From assembly GCA_021811565.1 (NCBI GenBank), contig JAJZOL010000211.1, positions 1 to 35,698 on the forward strand: a DNA stretch of 35,698 nucleotides, in the 5' to 3' direction. How positions within the stretch are numbered: position 1 is the stretch's first letter; each line of letters begins with the position of its first letter. The translations under genes and the position numbers were made by a program. Source of the stretch: a bacterium. Lineage in GTDB: Bacteria > Armatimonadota > Chthonomonadetes > Chthonomonadales > CAJBBX01. Below, in pieces: positions 17,484 through 26,131 of the stretch. Below the pieces are notes generated by a model. The model ran no database searches and was not told the DNA's origin. It saw nothing but the letters and a program-made list of their open reading frames with translations.

Positions 17484-19289
17484 TCATTTTGATGAAATTC
17501 CGATGAGAACCGAGGCTCCTGAAAGAGGAAATTTCACTGTAAAGCCTTGATTCATCAACTCGTCGCCTGTTATCTCACAGCTTTCCCCAATGGCTGATAG
17601 CGGATTGAGAAGGTACTTTCTGTTTGGTTGCAAACCATGCAACTTTAGAGTGTGTTCCAGCGCGCCATCGCCTGCTTGAAATGCGAATAGCAATCCCTCC
17701 TCAGTTTTCGAATCCCAATATTGCATCGCCTGCATGGAGCGAGGATCGGAACCATCCACCTGCGGCGAGAGATGGTAGACGTCCGCATCGCGGAGAACTG
17801 AGCGTATGCTCTTGTAGGTCGCAATACTTTTCTTCGCCTGTTTTAGAATAGCGTTATCCCATTGATCAATCCTGCCGGACAGACCGAAATGCACCGTCAT
17901 GTTCGCCAGGAATTGAGCTTCAATATCCATTTTGACGTCCGAGAGATTCGGAAATACGGTCCAATGCAGGCACATTTCCGGCGGGAAGAGATAAGTCACC
18001 CCGAAATTCTGCATCAGGTTCATGTGGTTGTCCACGTTATCCGATACCCAGTGGGTGTCCGTATAGGCGGCGGGAGTGAGGTCTTGTCTTTGAGAGCCGC
18101 TGGAGCAGTTTTCGACGATCAGTTTGGGATGTTTCTCACGCATGTAAGTCCAGAGTTCCGCCAAGCCTTTGTAATGTTGATACAAAGGATCGGTTTTGGG
18201 AGTGAGCGCGTCGGTATTCAATGGCATCTGCGTGTTGAAGTCCATTTTGAGGTAGTCGAGATGATAGTCGTTCACAAGCCTGTCAATAACGGATTTCGCA
18301 TATGCCAGTACGTCGCGATTACCGAAATCCAACACGGATCGGTTGGAGAGCGGTTTGCCATCCTCTTTCAAAAGCCAATCCGGGTGTTCCCGAACGATGG
18401 GACTGCCGAGGTAGGCGCACTCTATCTCCACCCATAGTCCGAATTTCATCCCCAACCCATGCACCAATTCCGAAATGGGTTCCAGACCATGCGGAAGCCT
18501 GCTGCGGTTTACCCGCCAATCCCCCACGGTATCTGACCAATTCTCTCCGCCGTACCATCCCGCATCCATCACATACGCCTCGCACCCCAAGTCTTTTGCG
18601 ATATGGGCGGAGTTGATCACTGCGGCTTCGTCGAAGTTACCGTCATAGGCGTACCAATTGTTGTACTCCACCCAGGGCCAATCCTCTCCGTGCTTGCGTA
18701 AAAGGTGCGAGCGAACGAAACGCAGGATGGGGAGGGAGCCATAATCCCAGTCTCCTGTGAATTCAGAGACGAGAGCGCCTGGAATGGAAAGACCTTGGAT
18801 ATGGGCGAACGGAGGAAGCGTGGCGGGAGATGTTCGCGCCTCCACGCTCGTATTCCCTCCTTCGGATTTCACCTCGAAACACCAGTTGCCCATATACGCC
18901 AAGGCGATGGCGACTCCCTTGCCTGTGATGCGATTACGCATCAACCAGTAAGGGATATGGTGGGCGCAACTCTCCCCCGCAGTCTCCAGAAAACGATAGC
19001 CCCCCGATGTTAAGGGAAGGATTTGGATTTCATATTCATGACCCCATCCGCCGGAAAACGTCATGAGATCGTAATTTGTGGTGTCGCCGGGAAGCACCTT
19101 ACGGTAAGGAAGCCTTACAGGAGAGGCGAAGGAATGGGAGGAACGGTTTTCAAGCTGATTATGCGTGTCGGGAATCATGGCGTATTCCTCATCAAGTTGT
19201 TCGATTATTTTGGAATCGGCTCGACCATCGCTGATTAAAAAGGATGCTCCGAGCAGCGCCATCCATTTTACCAAGTCTCTTCGAAGCAT
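17484..19289 (-). CDS. Exported GH36 alpha-galactosidase-like enzyme
   Basis: The 601-residue product starts at ATG 19289 behind GGAGG; a longer reading from 19364 would push the export signal inside. The N-terminus MLRRDLVKWMALLGASFLIS has paired arginines before a hydrophobic stretch, suggesting Tat export. Residues about 50-195 are the beta-sandwich domain, and 205-520 the catalytic barrel (EYNNWYAYDGNFDE, VMDAGWYGG, WVEIECAYLGSP). The nucleophile Asp350 is in YLKMDFN, and the acid/base Asp417 is in HWVSDNVD following the NCSSGSQR loop (394-401). The C-terminal beta domain ends at 601. It should cleave terminal alpha-galactosides, complementing the GH27 enzyme. It is transcribed alone; no terminator was found in the 223 bp before the pentapeptide-repeat gene. 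Confidence 0.92.
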   Translation of the reverse strand: MLRRDLVKWMALLGASFLISDGRADSKIIEQLDEEYAMIPDTHNQLENRSSHSFASPVRLPYRKVLPGDTTNYDLMTFSGGWGHEYEIQILPLTSGGYRFLETAGESCAHHIPYWLMRNRITGKGVAIALAYMGNWCFEVKSEGGNTSVEARTSPATLPPFAHIQGLSIPGALVSEFTGDWDYGSLPILRFVRSHLLRKHGEDWPWVEYNNWYAYDGNFDEAAVINSAHIAKDLGCEAYVMDAGWYGGENWSDTVGDWRVNRSRLPHGLEPISELVHGLGMKFGLWVEIECAYLGSPIVREHPDWLLKEDGKPLSNRSVLDFGNRDVLAYAKSVIDRLVNDYHLDYLKMDFNTQMPLNTDALTPKTDPLYQHYKGLAELWTYMREKHPKLIVENCSSGSQRQDLTPAAYTDTHWVSDNVDNHMNLMQNFGVTYLFPPEMCLHWTVFPNLSDVKMDIEAQFLANMTVHFGLSGRIDQWDNAILKQAKKSIATYKSIRSVLRDADVYHLSPQVDGSDPRSMQAMQYWDSKTEEGLLFAFQAGDGALEHTLKLHGLQPNRKYLLNPLSAIGESCEITGDELMNQGFTVKFPLSGASVLIGISSK

Positions 19290-19471
19290 ATTAGATCCTC
19301 CATGGACTGAAGATTCCCTCCGTTCAATGAGTGTATCGGAGGGTGGCGTTCGGTGCGGAAGCATACTTTGTATACTATACCGGAAAATGGTCTGAAACAG
19401 GGTTTTGAGGGGATGCGTCCGCCTAACACGAGAGGCAGGCGATCACTCACCCATTCGGATTACCTTCGGGG

Positions 19472-20016
19472 TTAAGCGTGGATGGTTTTAAGCCATTCGC
19501 GATAGCCTCTGGCATTCTTTTTCGCCGCTTTGATATGAGAGTTGATCACCTTCCATCATTCCTCTTGTAAGATGATCCGGGAGGCAATCAAGCATCCGCG
19601 CGGCGTGAGCCTTAAACGTATTCGCCAGTCTTTTCCTGCTCGACCCGATATCGCCACTCGAAACCCATTAAAAAAGGAAACTCTCTTTTTTTACCAAACG
19701 AACCCAAGGATTCTTCGGAGATAAAAAAAGTCATCCCGCCTTGGCTGAGAAGCCGATCTTAACCGATTCTATTTTCATATATAGGTACGGCAGCACCCCG
19801 TTTTACTATCTTTTTTTGAAGGCGAGGGCAAGAAAGGCTCCAGCGTCATCATGGCGGCGCCGGAAGTCCGTGCGATTACCCCATGGGATGCAACGATGGG
19901 GGGACGTGGATATGTATGTGAAGCTCTCCTTCGTCAAGGTTGAATTCCGCCTTTTTCACCTGATAATGGATGTGCCAGCCCAAGGCGGCTGTGAAAAGCT
20001 CGTTTTCGTCGCTCAT
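19472..20016 (-). mobile_element. Relic of an ISL3-family transposase (internally deleted, frame-shifted)
   Basis: Leftward from ATG 20016 the frame reads MSDENELFTAALGW, then VKKAEFNLDEGELHIHIHVPP, the N-terminal signature of ISL3 transposases (normally followed by a CPxCG zinc motif). A stop comes at 19878-19876, though C-PWG-like remnants persist in a shifted frame. Further left, about 19640-19565 reads LANTFKAHAARMLDCLPDHL then TRGMMEG, and after a one-base shift INSHIKAAKKNARGYREWLK up to TAA at 19474-19472. This matches the ISL3 C-terminal block (KAH..G......NG..EG.NS.IQ.AK..ARGYR). The whole spans 545 bp against about 1.2 kb for an intact gene, so some 650 bp of the middle, including part of the catalytic core, is gone. 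No terminal inverted repeats were identified. Confidence 0.7.
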
Positions 20017-20279
20017 TTCACTTTGTTCTCCATTTTGTTTGACTGAGGTGATAGCAACTCTCAACCAATGTCAATAATATCACCTACACAACAGCGAAGA
20101 ACCCTATTATATATATTCGCGGAAAACGCCGTCTTATTTCATATATCCCGGGCGGTTCCACGGCACCGGCCGGGCGTTCAACCCCCCCATAGGGAAGGTT
20201 TGCACTCCGGTTACTTGGTTGCCATCGACAAATATGTCAAAATAGAGTGAATATCCCTGTCATTCATCGAGTCGCCATC

Positions 20280-20972
20280 ATGAAAGAAGTTGATCTCCAC
20301 GCCCCGCTCCTTTCGTTTTTAACGGATCAAGGGTTCGAAGTGCGCAGCGAAGTGCACCATTGCGATTTGACAGCCTGCAAAGGCGACGAACTTGTTATCA
20401 TTGAGTTGAAGCTGAATCTCAATCTTGCATTGCTCGTTCAGGCGGCAAAAAGACAGAGATTAACCGACCATGTGTATGTGGCGGTGCCCAAGCCATCAGC
20501 AAAAACGGATGCGGAGCGATGGAGAGGGGTGCATCTTCTTCTGCGTAGGTTGGAACTGGGATTGCTGTATGTGGATATGTCGCAGGAAACGGCGCGTGTG
20601 GAGCTAGTGTTCCATCCTCTCCCGTATCATAAAAGGCGCACACCAATGAAACGCGCCTCCTTGCTGAGAGAGATCGCCGCACGTTCCGGAGATTTTAACG
20701 TGGCGGGTTCCGTCAGGCGGCAACTGATGACCTCCTACCGCGAATCCGCGCTCCTCATCGCATATCATTTGGGGCAATTGGGAGAGGCATCCCCTCGAAC
20801 TTTGAGGAAGAGCGGGACTAGTTCCAAAACGCAATCCATTCTTGCTCATAACTATTATAAATGGTTTGACAGAGTGGGGCGAGGAATCTATCGTTTGACG
20901 GATGCCGGGATCTCCGCCGTTTCCGAAAATACGGTTGTGCTTCAGGAGATGCTTCGCAAACAATCATGTTAG
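20280..20972 (+). CDS. DUF2161-family PD-(D/E)XK nuclease-like protein
   Basis: The 230-residue product begins at ATG 20280; a GTG at 20247 would add 11 residues, and neither start has a strong binding site. The N-terminal part has the layout of PD-(D/E)XK folds as found in DUF2161: LHAPLLSFLTDQGFEVRSEV, then HCDLTACKGDELVIIELKLN (D-x(n)-E-x-K core with IIELK), then LALLVQAAKRQRLTDHVYVA ending VP. The C-terminal half looks helical and basic, with a winged-helix-like tail (YKWFDRVGRGIYRLTDAG), so DNA binding is plausible. Its biological role is unknown in the family. The deacetylase gene begins 14 bp after its stop and is probably cotranscribed. The ISL3 relic lies just upstream on the opposite strand. 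Confidence 0.75.
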   Translation: MKEVDLHAPLLSFLTDQGFEVRSEVHHCDLTACKGDELVIIELKLNLNLALLVQAAKRQRLTDHVYVAVPKPSAKTDAERWRGVHLLLRRLELGLLYVDMSQETARVELVFHPLPYHKRRTPMKRASLLREIAARSGDFNVAGSVRRQLMTSYRESALLIAYHLGQLGEASPRTLRKSGTSSKTQSILAHNYYKWFDRVGRGIYRLTDAGISAVSENTVVLQEMLRKQSC

Positions 20973-20986
20973 GAAGGGGTTCATTT

Positions 20987-21763
20987 GTGAAAAAGACATT
21001 CGTTATCCTCGTGGTTTTTATAGGAGTTTTGGCTTGGATTCCATCGAAAGGTTACACCGAAGCGAATCGCATCCCCTCGCAATTCCGCGGAAAGGTCATT
21101 CGAAGCAGAGTCCGATATTTTCCCTACAAACTCCTGGCTCTGACTTTTGACGATGGTCCCGACCCCCGGAACACCCCCATCGTTCTCAATGCGCTGAAAA
21201 AATATCACGCTCACGCCACCTTTTTTGTCATTGGAAGCGAAGCGAAGCGGTACCCTAAGCTCCTCCAGGAGATTGTTGAGGGTGGGAATGAGATCGGAAG
21301 TCATAGTTACACGCATCCCGCTCATCCCACTCCCGCCCAATCGATACAGGAGTTGGATAAAACCGCCGAGGTGATTCGTAAAGCGACGGGAATCTCCCCC
21401 GTATGCTATCGTCCGCCGTATGGCATCGTGCACAATAATCTGACCCGTTTGGCTTTGAGCAGAGGATATGCCGTCTTTCTGTGGACCATAAGCTCTGCGG
21501 ACACCCGGCCAGTAAGCGTGATGACACTAGCCAATAATGTGATTCATACGCCCAACCCGGGTGACATCATTCTTATGCATGACGGTCCTGGACATATTCG
21601 CACCACGCAAGCTGTTCCAATCATCCTTGCGCAACTGACTCGGATGGGGTACAAATTCGTCACCCTTCCGCAACTGCTTCAGGCGTGGAGTGCGTGGGAG
21701 TTAACTCACCCTCATAATATGTTGAGGTCCATGGGTCGATCTCATTCCTATCGTTTGAAGTGA
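20987..21763 (+). CDS. Polysaccharide deacetylase (NodB domain), exported
   Basis: The 258-residue product starts at GTG 20987, seven bases after AGGAAGGGG. An ATG at 20966 overlaps the upstream stop but lacks a binding site. The signal sequence is MKKTFVILVVFIGVLAWIPS. The NodB motifs are all present: TFDDGPD (53-59, catalytic base Asp55 and metal Asp56), HSYTHP (106-111, metal histidines 106 and 110), RPPYG (142-146) and DIILMHDG (193-200). It should remove acetyl groups from an envelope or extracellular polysaccharide such as peptidoglycan, chitin-like glycans or xylan, using a divalent metal. It is probably cotranscribed with the nuclease-like gene. Short C-terminal extension (about 230-258) of no recognised role. 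Confidence 0.92.
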   Translation: MKKTFVILVVFIGVLAWIPSKGYTEANRIPSQFRGKVIRSRVRYFPYKLLALTFDDGPDPRNTPIVLNALKKYHAHATFFVIGSEAKRYPKLLQEIVEGGNEIGSHSYTHPAHPTPAQSIQELDKTAEVIRKATGISPVCYRPPYGIVHNNLTRLALSRGYAVFLWTISSADTRPVSVMTLANNVIHTPNPGDIILMHDGPGHIRTTQAVPIILAQLTRMGYKFVTLPQLLQAWSAWELTHPHNMLRSMGRSHSYRLK

Positions 21764-21790
21764 ACCACCTTCCGGTTCTCGCAAAAAAAA

Positions 21791-21822
21791 CGCCGTTCCC
21801 ATTTTCTCGAAAGGGAACGGCG
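21791..21822 (-). terminator. Rho-independent terminator downstream of sodA
   Basis: CGCCGTTCCC and GGGAACGGCG form a perfect 10-bp stem around a 12-base loop. Read leftward it ends in a run of eight T, so it terminates the leftward sodA transcript. It may partly serve the converging deacetylase transcript, but the T run on that side is poor. Confidence 0.88.
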
Positions 21823-21860
21823 ATTTCCGTTGGAAAACAATTTACAATGTCAAAGAGAAG

Positions 21861-22475
21861 CTATTTCCCCGCTCCGAATCGTGCGCCAACCACATCCCAG
21901 TTCACTACATTCCACCATGCTTTGAGGTAGTCGCCGCGTCGGTTTTGGTAGTGTAGATAATAGGCATGCTCCCATACGTCCACACCTAGCACCGGATAGA
22001 GCCCTTCAATCAACGGGCTGTCCTGGTTGGGCGTGCTCATAATGGATAGACCGCCCGCGTGATTCTCCACAAGCCACGCCCAACCGCTTCCAAACCTCTT
22101 GAGGCCTGCGTCGTTGATTTTCTCCTTTAAAGCATCAAGACCGCCAAAGGTGGAGTTAATGGCGTCGGCAAGCTTTCCCATTGGCTCCTTGCTTCCACCG
22201 GGCTTCATAATCTCCCAGAATAGGGTGTGGTTGGCATGTCCGCCACCATTGTTTCTCACCGCTATTCTAGCCGGCTCTGGAACCGTCTCCAAGTTTTTTA
22301 AAATCTCATCAATGGGCTTCTCGTAGAATTCCGGATAATTTTTCAACGCCGCGTTTAAATTGGCGACATACGCCCCATGGTGTTTGTCATGGTGAATTTC
22401 CATGGTTTTGGCGTCGATGTGGGGCTCGAGGGCTGCAAAATCATAACCCAGCGCAGGAACGATAAATTCAGACAT
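21861..22475 (-). CDS. sodA: Superoxide dismutase, manganese type
   Basis: The 204-residue protein has the standard length and motifs of Fe/Mn superoxide dismutases. Metal ligands are His28 (MEIHHDKHH), His83 ([11 protein letters not shown]), Asp166 and His170 ([15 protein letters not shown]). The GGG before HANH and the glutamine in NQDSPL (about 151) are the residues that favour manganese over iron, so the Mn form is likely though not certain. It converts superoxide to oxygen and hydrogen peroxide in the cytoplasm; no signal peptide is present. ATG 22475 follows AAGGAG. A small hairpin (GCATCC-GAT-GGATGC, 22500-22514) lies in the leader. It is a single-gene unit ending at the terminator 21791-21822. 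Confidence 0.96.
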   Translation of the reverse strand: MSEFIVPALGYDFAALEPHIDAKTMEIHHDKHHGAYVANLNAALKNYPEFYEKPIDEILKNLETVPEPARIAVRNNGGGHANHTLFWEIMKPGGSKEPMGKLADAINSTFGGLDALKEKINDAGLKRFGSGWAWLVENHAGGLSIMSTPNQDSPLIEGLYPVLGVDVWEHAYYLHYQNRRGDYLKAWWNVVNWDVVGARFGAGK

Positions 22476-22894
22476 TTTCGCATCTCCTTAAGGTTTGCCG
22501 CATCCGATGGATGCGCTCTTTGTTTCGTTGGTGTATCTTACGTTTATTTACGAAGGCTAAATATATTCCGTTTCCCTTTCCTCATCATTTGTGAAAAAAA
22601 TAATGAATGGATGAGCTTTACGTTCTCTCTCAATCCATTCGCACATCCGGCTTCCCATGTTTAGGCGGTAGGGGCAGTTTTATGGGGATCTAATCTAGTC
22701 TTGTATTTTTGTTTGTATATTGGATGCATTGGGCGAAGAAAGATATTTAGTGCCGCTAACGGGAGCGGCATCGCCAAGAGACACGTATATTCACGCGATT
22801 CAATCGCAATTCATCTTGCGTCAACAGAGATCACAGACGCAGGGGGATACGATTCTATTTCGCTTCAATCATATGTTGCATCAAGGAGACAAAG
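22476..22894. other. Divergent intergenic region between sodA and the PhyH gene
   Basis: The 419-bp region must hold promoters for sodA (leftward) and the PhyH gene (rightward). Visible structures are a hairpin TGCCGCT-AACGGG-AGCGGCA at about 22752-22771 and the palindrome GCGATTCAATCGC at about 22796-22808. No convincing -35/-10 pair and no supported gene were found; a plus-strand frame at 22720-22917 has no binding site and overlaps the next gene. Confidence 0.45.
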
Positions 22895-23701
22895 GTGAAA
22901 AATCAACTGTCGGATAGCCAATTGGCGCAATACGAAAAGAATGGATTTATCGTCATCGAGAACTTCCTGGATCACGATGAGCTTGAATTATGGCGTGAAA
23001 ACACCCAAGAGGCGGTTGATCAACGACTTGCGTCGAAAGGCATGCTGACGAATCAAGACGCGGACGAGTACTACCGTTCCGTATTCACGCAGTGCCTGAA
23101 ACTGGCGGATACGCATTCCGGAATGCGGAGGATCATATTCAACCCGAGGATCGCCGAAATGGCTGCGACATTGTCCGGAATCGATACCATACGCGTTTGG
23201 CACGATCAGGCTCTGTTCAAACCGCCGTTCGGGAATCCAACCTCCTGGCATCTGGACAATCCCTTTTGGTCCTTCGACTCTCATCACGCCATCTCGATTT
23301 GGGTGGCTTTGGACGATGCCACCTTGGCGAATGGATGCATGTTTTATATTCCGGGCACCCATAAAACGGCGAGATACGACAACGTGGGGATTGGAAAGCA
23401 GGTCGGGGATTTGTTCTGTCTCTATCCTGAATGGAAGAGCATAGAACCCGTGGGGTGCCCGTGCCCGGCGGGTTCGGCGGTTTTTCATCATGGGTTGGTG
23501 GCGCATGGCGCAGGCGCGAATATGACGAACAAGCCCCGTCGCGCCATGACCTGCGCTTACATGCCGGATGGGTGCGTGTTCAACGGGAAACGCAACGTTC
23601 TTCCGGAGGACTATTTTAATTCACTTCAAATCGGTGATCCCCTTAATGATCCTGTGGTGAACCCTCTCGTGTGGTCTAAAAACATGGTGGCAAACAGCTA
23701 A
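22895..23701 (+). CDS. Phytanoyl-CoA dioxygenase (PhyH) family Fe(II)/2-oxoglutarate oxygenase
   Basis: The 268-residue product starts at GTG 22895, six bases after AAGGAG. It shows the PhyH layout: an N-terminal YEKNGFIVIENFLDHDEL (13-30), then the iron-binding HxD in SWHLDNPF (His119, Asp121), GCMFYIPGTHK (147-157) and the distal histidine in VAHGAGAN (His204), with Arg215/Arg216 placed to bind 2-oxoglutarate. It should hydroxylate or oxidatively decarboxylate a small molecule, using oxygen and 2-oxoglutarate. The PhyH family is broad and the substrate cannot be read from sequence. It is a single-gene unit with a strong terminator at 23756-23792, in the cytoplasm. Confidence 0.92.
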   Translation: MKNQLSDSQLAQYEKNGFIVIENFLDHDELELWRENTQEAVDQRLASKGMLTNQDADEYYRSVFTQCLKLADTHSGMRRIIFNPRIAEMAATLSGIDTIRVWHDQALFKPPFGNPTSWHLDNPFWSFDSHHAISIWVALDDATLANGCMFYIPGTHKTARYDNVGIGKQVGDLFCLYPEWKSIEPVGCPCPAGSAVFHHGLVAHGAGANMTNKPRRAMTCAYMPDGCVFNGKRNVLPEDYFNSLQIGDPLNDPVVNPLVWSKNMVANS

Positions 23702-23755
23702 TCGAAATAGCCGGCTTATAATCGGATAGTTTCCAGGTATGAGTAAAACCCTCTT

Positions 23756-23792
23756 CGGAGACGCTCGCAACAGGCGTCTCCGAGTTGTTTTT
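23756..23792 (+). terminator. Rho-independent terminator of the PhyH gene
   Basis: A nine-base stem (CGGAGACGC / GCGTCTCCG) with a nine-base loop is followed by AGTTGTTTTT, 54 bp after the PhyH stop. Confidence 0.9.
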
Positions 23793-23961
23793 CACCCCTT
23801 CAAGCATCGTTGGCAAACCATGGCGACATCTTATTGATACGTATTATCATATTTATCGGAATCTGGTGTAAAATGCTATTATTCGTGAGTTACCAGAAAA
23901 ACAAGCGATTCGGCTTCCCTCGGGGCAATGGCCTTGGGAAACGGTGCGAAAGAAGGATGAG

Positions 23962-25044
23962 ATGGTGAATAAAATAACGCGCCGGGAAATGCTGGCGTTG
24001 GGAGCGGTGTTTGCGATGACGAATCTCACCAAAAAAAGCGAGGCTAAAAAAGTGGATTATCGAAAGCTGCCAAGATGGCGAGGATTTAATCTCCTCAATA
24101 AATTCACCCTGCAAATGAACAAACCTTACGATGAGAGCGATTTCGATCTGATAGCGGAATGGGGATTCGATTTTGTGCGCTTGCCAACCTCCTATCTTTG
24201 TTGGACCATTTCTCCCGGTGTCTACAAGGAGGACGTGCTGAAGGAGATCGATCAAGCGATCGCTTTCGGAAGGGAGAGGAAAATACATGTCAATCTTTGT
24301 CTGCATCGCGCACCTGGGTATTGCGTGAATCCGCCGAAGGAGCCTTTGGACCTTTGGTCGGATGGAGAGGATGGCGTGTTGGCGCGAGATCAGTTCGCCG
24401 CTCAATGGCGAATGTTTTCCGCCAGATACAAAGACATCCCCAGCGATCAGCTCTCCTTCGACCTGGTGAATGAGCCCGGAAGCATATCCGATTCGGTCTA
24501 CGTGCGCGCCATGAAGGAAGCGGTGGAAGCCATCCGCGCGGAGGATCCGAATCGACTGATTATAGCGGATGGTCTTTATTGGGGAAATCACCCTGTTCCG
24601 GAGTTGGCTCCGCTTCATATCGCGCAGAGCACCAGAGGGTATCAACCCATGCAAATCAGCCATTACAAGGCGGGTTGGGTTTCCGGTTCCGATACTTGGC
24701 AGACGCCAACATGGCCCTTGAAGGAGGGCGATAACACTGTGATTGATAAAACCTGGCTTCGCAAAAACATGATAGAACCGTTCCAAGACCTCCAAAAAAT
24801 GGGAGTTGGGGTGCATGTTGGCGAATGGGGGGCGTTCAATAAAACCCCTCATACGGTGGTCATTGCATGGATGAAGGATCAGCTTTCCCTTTGGAGAGAG
24901 GCGGGGTGGGGCTGGGCGATGTGGAACTTCAGCGGCTCCTTCGGCCCGCTTGACAGCGGTCGCGAGGATGTGAAATACGAAAATTACAAAGGCCGCAAGG
25001 TGGATAAAGAGATGCTGGATCTGCTATTGGCGGATAAGACGTAA
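23962..25044 (+). CDS. Exported GH5-family glycoside hydrolase (cellulase/mannanase type)
   Basis: The 360-residue product starts at ATG 23962 behind AAGGA; a GTG at 23944 would add six residues. The N-terminus MVNKITRREMLALGAVFAMT is a Tat-type signal with twin arginines. From RWRGFNLLNKF (39-49) onward it is a GH5 (beta/alpha)8 barrel, with GFDFVRLP (68-75), HVNLCLHRAPGY (109-120), the acid/base Glu171 in FDLVNEPG, the active-site HY of QISHYKAGW (231-239), and the nucleophile Glu288 in HVGEWGAF. The WNFSGSFG stretch near the C-terminus is the usual final strand. It should cleave beta-1,4-linked glucan or mannan outside the cytoplasm; subfamily and substrate are not decided here. It stands alone between the PhyH terminator and the leftward small membrane genes. 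Confidence 0.92.
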   Translation: MVNKITRREMLALGAVFAMTNLTKKSEAKKVDYRKLPRWRGFNLLNKFTLQMNKPYDESDFDLIAEWGFDFVRLPTSYLCWTISPGVYKEDVLKEIDQAIAFGRERKIHVNLCLHRAPGYCVNPPKEPLDLWSDGEDGVLARDQFAAQWRMFSARYKDIPSDQLSFDLVNEPGSISDSVYVRAMKEAVEAIRAEDPNRLIIADGLYWGNHPVPELAPLHIAQSTRGYQPMQISHYKAGWVSGSDTWQTPTWPLKEGDNTVIDKTWLRKNMIEPFQDLQKMGVGVHVGEWGAFNKTPHTVVIAWMKDQLSLWREAGWGWAMWNFSGSFGPLDSGREDVKYENYKGRKVDKEMLDLLLADKT

Positions 25045-25122
25045 TATGCAATGCCTTTGTCAACAGAATGAGTTGTTGCCAAGAAAGTCGGCGTGATAAT
25101 CGAATGCGGATATCGTGTGTGT

Positions 25123-25329
25123 TTACGTTCGACCTAGCCCTTCCACGATCCTAAGCACTCCGTAAACCGTAGTCGCGAGGGACCCGCAAATGATGAAGCC
25201 TGTGACCCCTTCGGCGAACGCGCCGGATGACCCAAGGAAATATCCCTCCCCGTAAATCGCGAGGAGAATGAGAATGACTGATAACATCAGCCACATAAAT
25301 CCTTCCGTCACTTTTTTCCAATCCGGCAT
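25123..25329 (-). CDS. Small two-helix membrane protein
   Basis: The 68-residue product starts at ATG 25329 behind a full AGGAGG site. After a short basic start (MPDWKKVTEG) it has two hydrophobic segments, FMWLMLSVILILLAIYG (about 11-27) and GVTGFIICGSLATTVYGVLR (about 41-60). No family is recognised. It follows the 168-residue membrane protein gene by 17 bp and is almost certainly cotranscribed with it. Confidence 0.65.
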   Translation of the reverse strand: MPDWKKVTEGFMWLMLSVILILLAIYGEGYFLGSSGAFAEGVTGFIICGSLATTVYGVLRIVEGLGRT

Positions 25330-25346
25330 TTTCCACCTCCTTTTCC

Positions 25347-25853
25347 TTAGCGGATCTGAGAACAAAAATCCTCGGCAAGCGATCTCACCTTGTCTGTGAT
25401 TATGGATGAGTTCGAATTACCCAGATCAAATGTATCCGTTCCCTCCCAGTAAGTTTGAAACAGGAAAATACTGCGCATTGACTCCTCAATCTCAACATGA
25501 GTGGAGCCGTTTTCATTCCGTGAGAGTTTTACGATCACAAGGAAATGATAAAACGGGTCTCCCTCTGTGGGGTTCCATAGATTGTGAGAGACGAGAGCAT
25601 CCTGAAAAGCCTTGCCAATGCGAAGATTGGTAAGCGGAGCGTCCAGAGAAACGGATCCATCGGTGAAGACATTGGCTAAGACGTTTGTGTGAAACCCTCT
25701 CACCATACGGCCTGTGTCCAACACAATGGAAGTTTTCCTTTCATTCCATACCGGATTGGATGCACGCAGGATGATGTAGGTTCCGACCGCTACGATGCAT
25801 ACGAAAAGGAACGCAAGGAATGCTATTACCGCGATAAATCTGCTATTCCTCAA
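25347..25853 (-). CDS. Single-pass membrane protein of unknown function
   Basis: The 168-residue product probably starts at TTG 25853, nine bases after GGAGGAG; no ATG serves the N-terminus. A basic start (MRNSRF) and one membrane helix (about 7-29, IAVIAFLAFLFVCIVAVGTY) are followed by an extracytoplasmic domain of about 135 residues with alternating strand-like and helical segments (NPVWNERKTSIVLDTGRMV, IGKAFQDALVSHNLWNP, FYHFLVIVKLSRNENG). No family is recognised. It is followed by a two-helix protein, so the two may form a small membrane complex (inference). Confidence 0.65.
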   Translation of the reverse strand: MRNSRFIAVIAFLAFLFVCIVAVGTYIILRASNPVWNERKTSIVLDTGRMVRGFHTNVLANVFTDGSVSLDAPLTNLRIGKAFQDALVSHNLWNPTEGDPFYHFLVIVKLSRNENGSTHVEIEESMRSIFLFQTYWEGTDTFDLGNSNSSIITDKVRSLAEDFCSQIR

Positions 25854-25912
25854 TGGGGCACGCTCCTCCCTTGTTCATCATTCCCTTCGTACGAAGGTTC
25901 CATATACAATAG

Positions 25913-25999
25913 AGGTAATGGCAAAATTCAGGAAATGTTGCTATGATCGTTCATTTTACATTCGGCGAAACACTTGGAAATCGAATTTTGCAATGACCT
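25913..25999. repeat. 87-bp MITE-like element, copy 1
   Basis: The element starts AGGTAATGGCAAAATTCAGG and ends GAATTTTGCAATGACCT. It aligns end to end, without gaps, with the copy at 27491-27577 (76 of 87 bases identical). Its terminal inverted repeats have decayed at two positions. No flanking target duplication is obvious. Confidence 0.8.
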
Positions 26000-26131
26000 G
26001 AATATATATCAACGGCGAGACTAAAAACAGGAAATCAATGAATGTCCCCGATGGATTCGCTGGTTACCAGGATCGCATATCCTCATTCGTTCCGCATTGA
26101 ACGGTGCGACGCTCGTCTCGCAATCCGATTA

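Noticed and set aside
22720-22917. Small plus-strand gene upstream of the PhyH gene
   Set aside because: No binding site, no recognisable feature, and it overlaps the well-supported GTG start at 22895.
23890-24852. 320-codon reverse frame opposite the GH5 gene
   Set aside because: The plus strand encodes a full GH5 enzyme with both catalytic glutamates and a Tat signal; the reverse frame has no family features.
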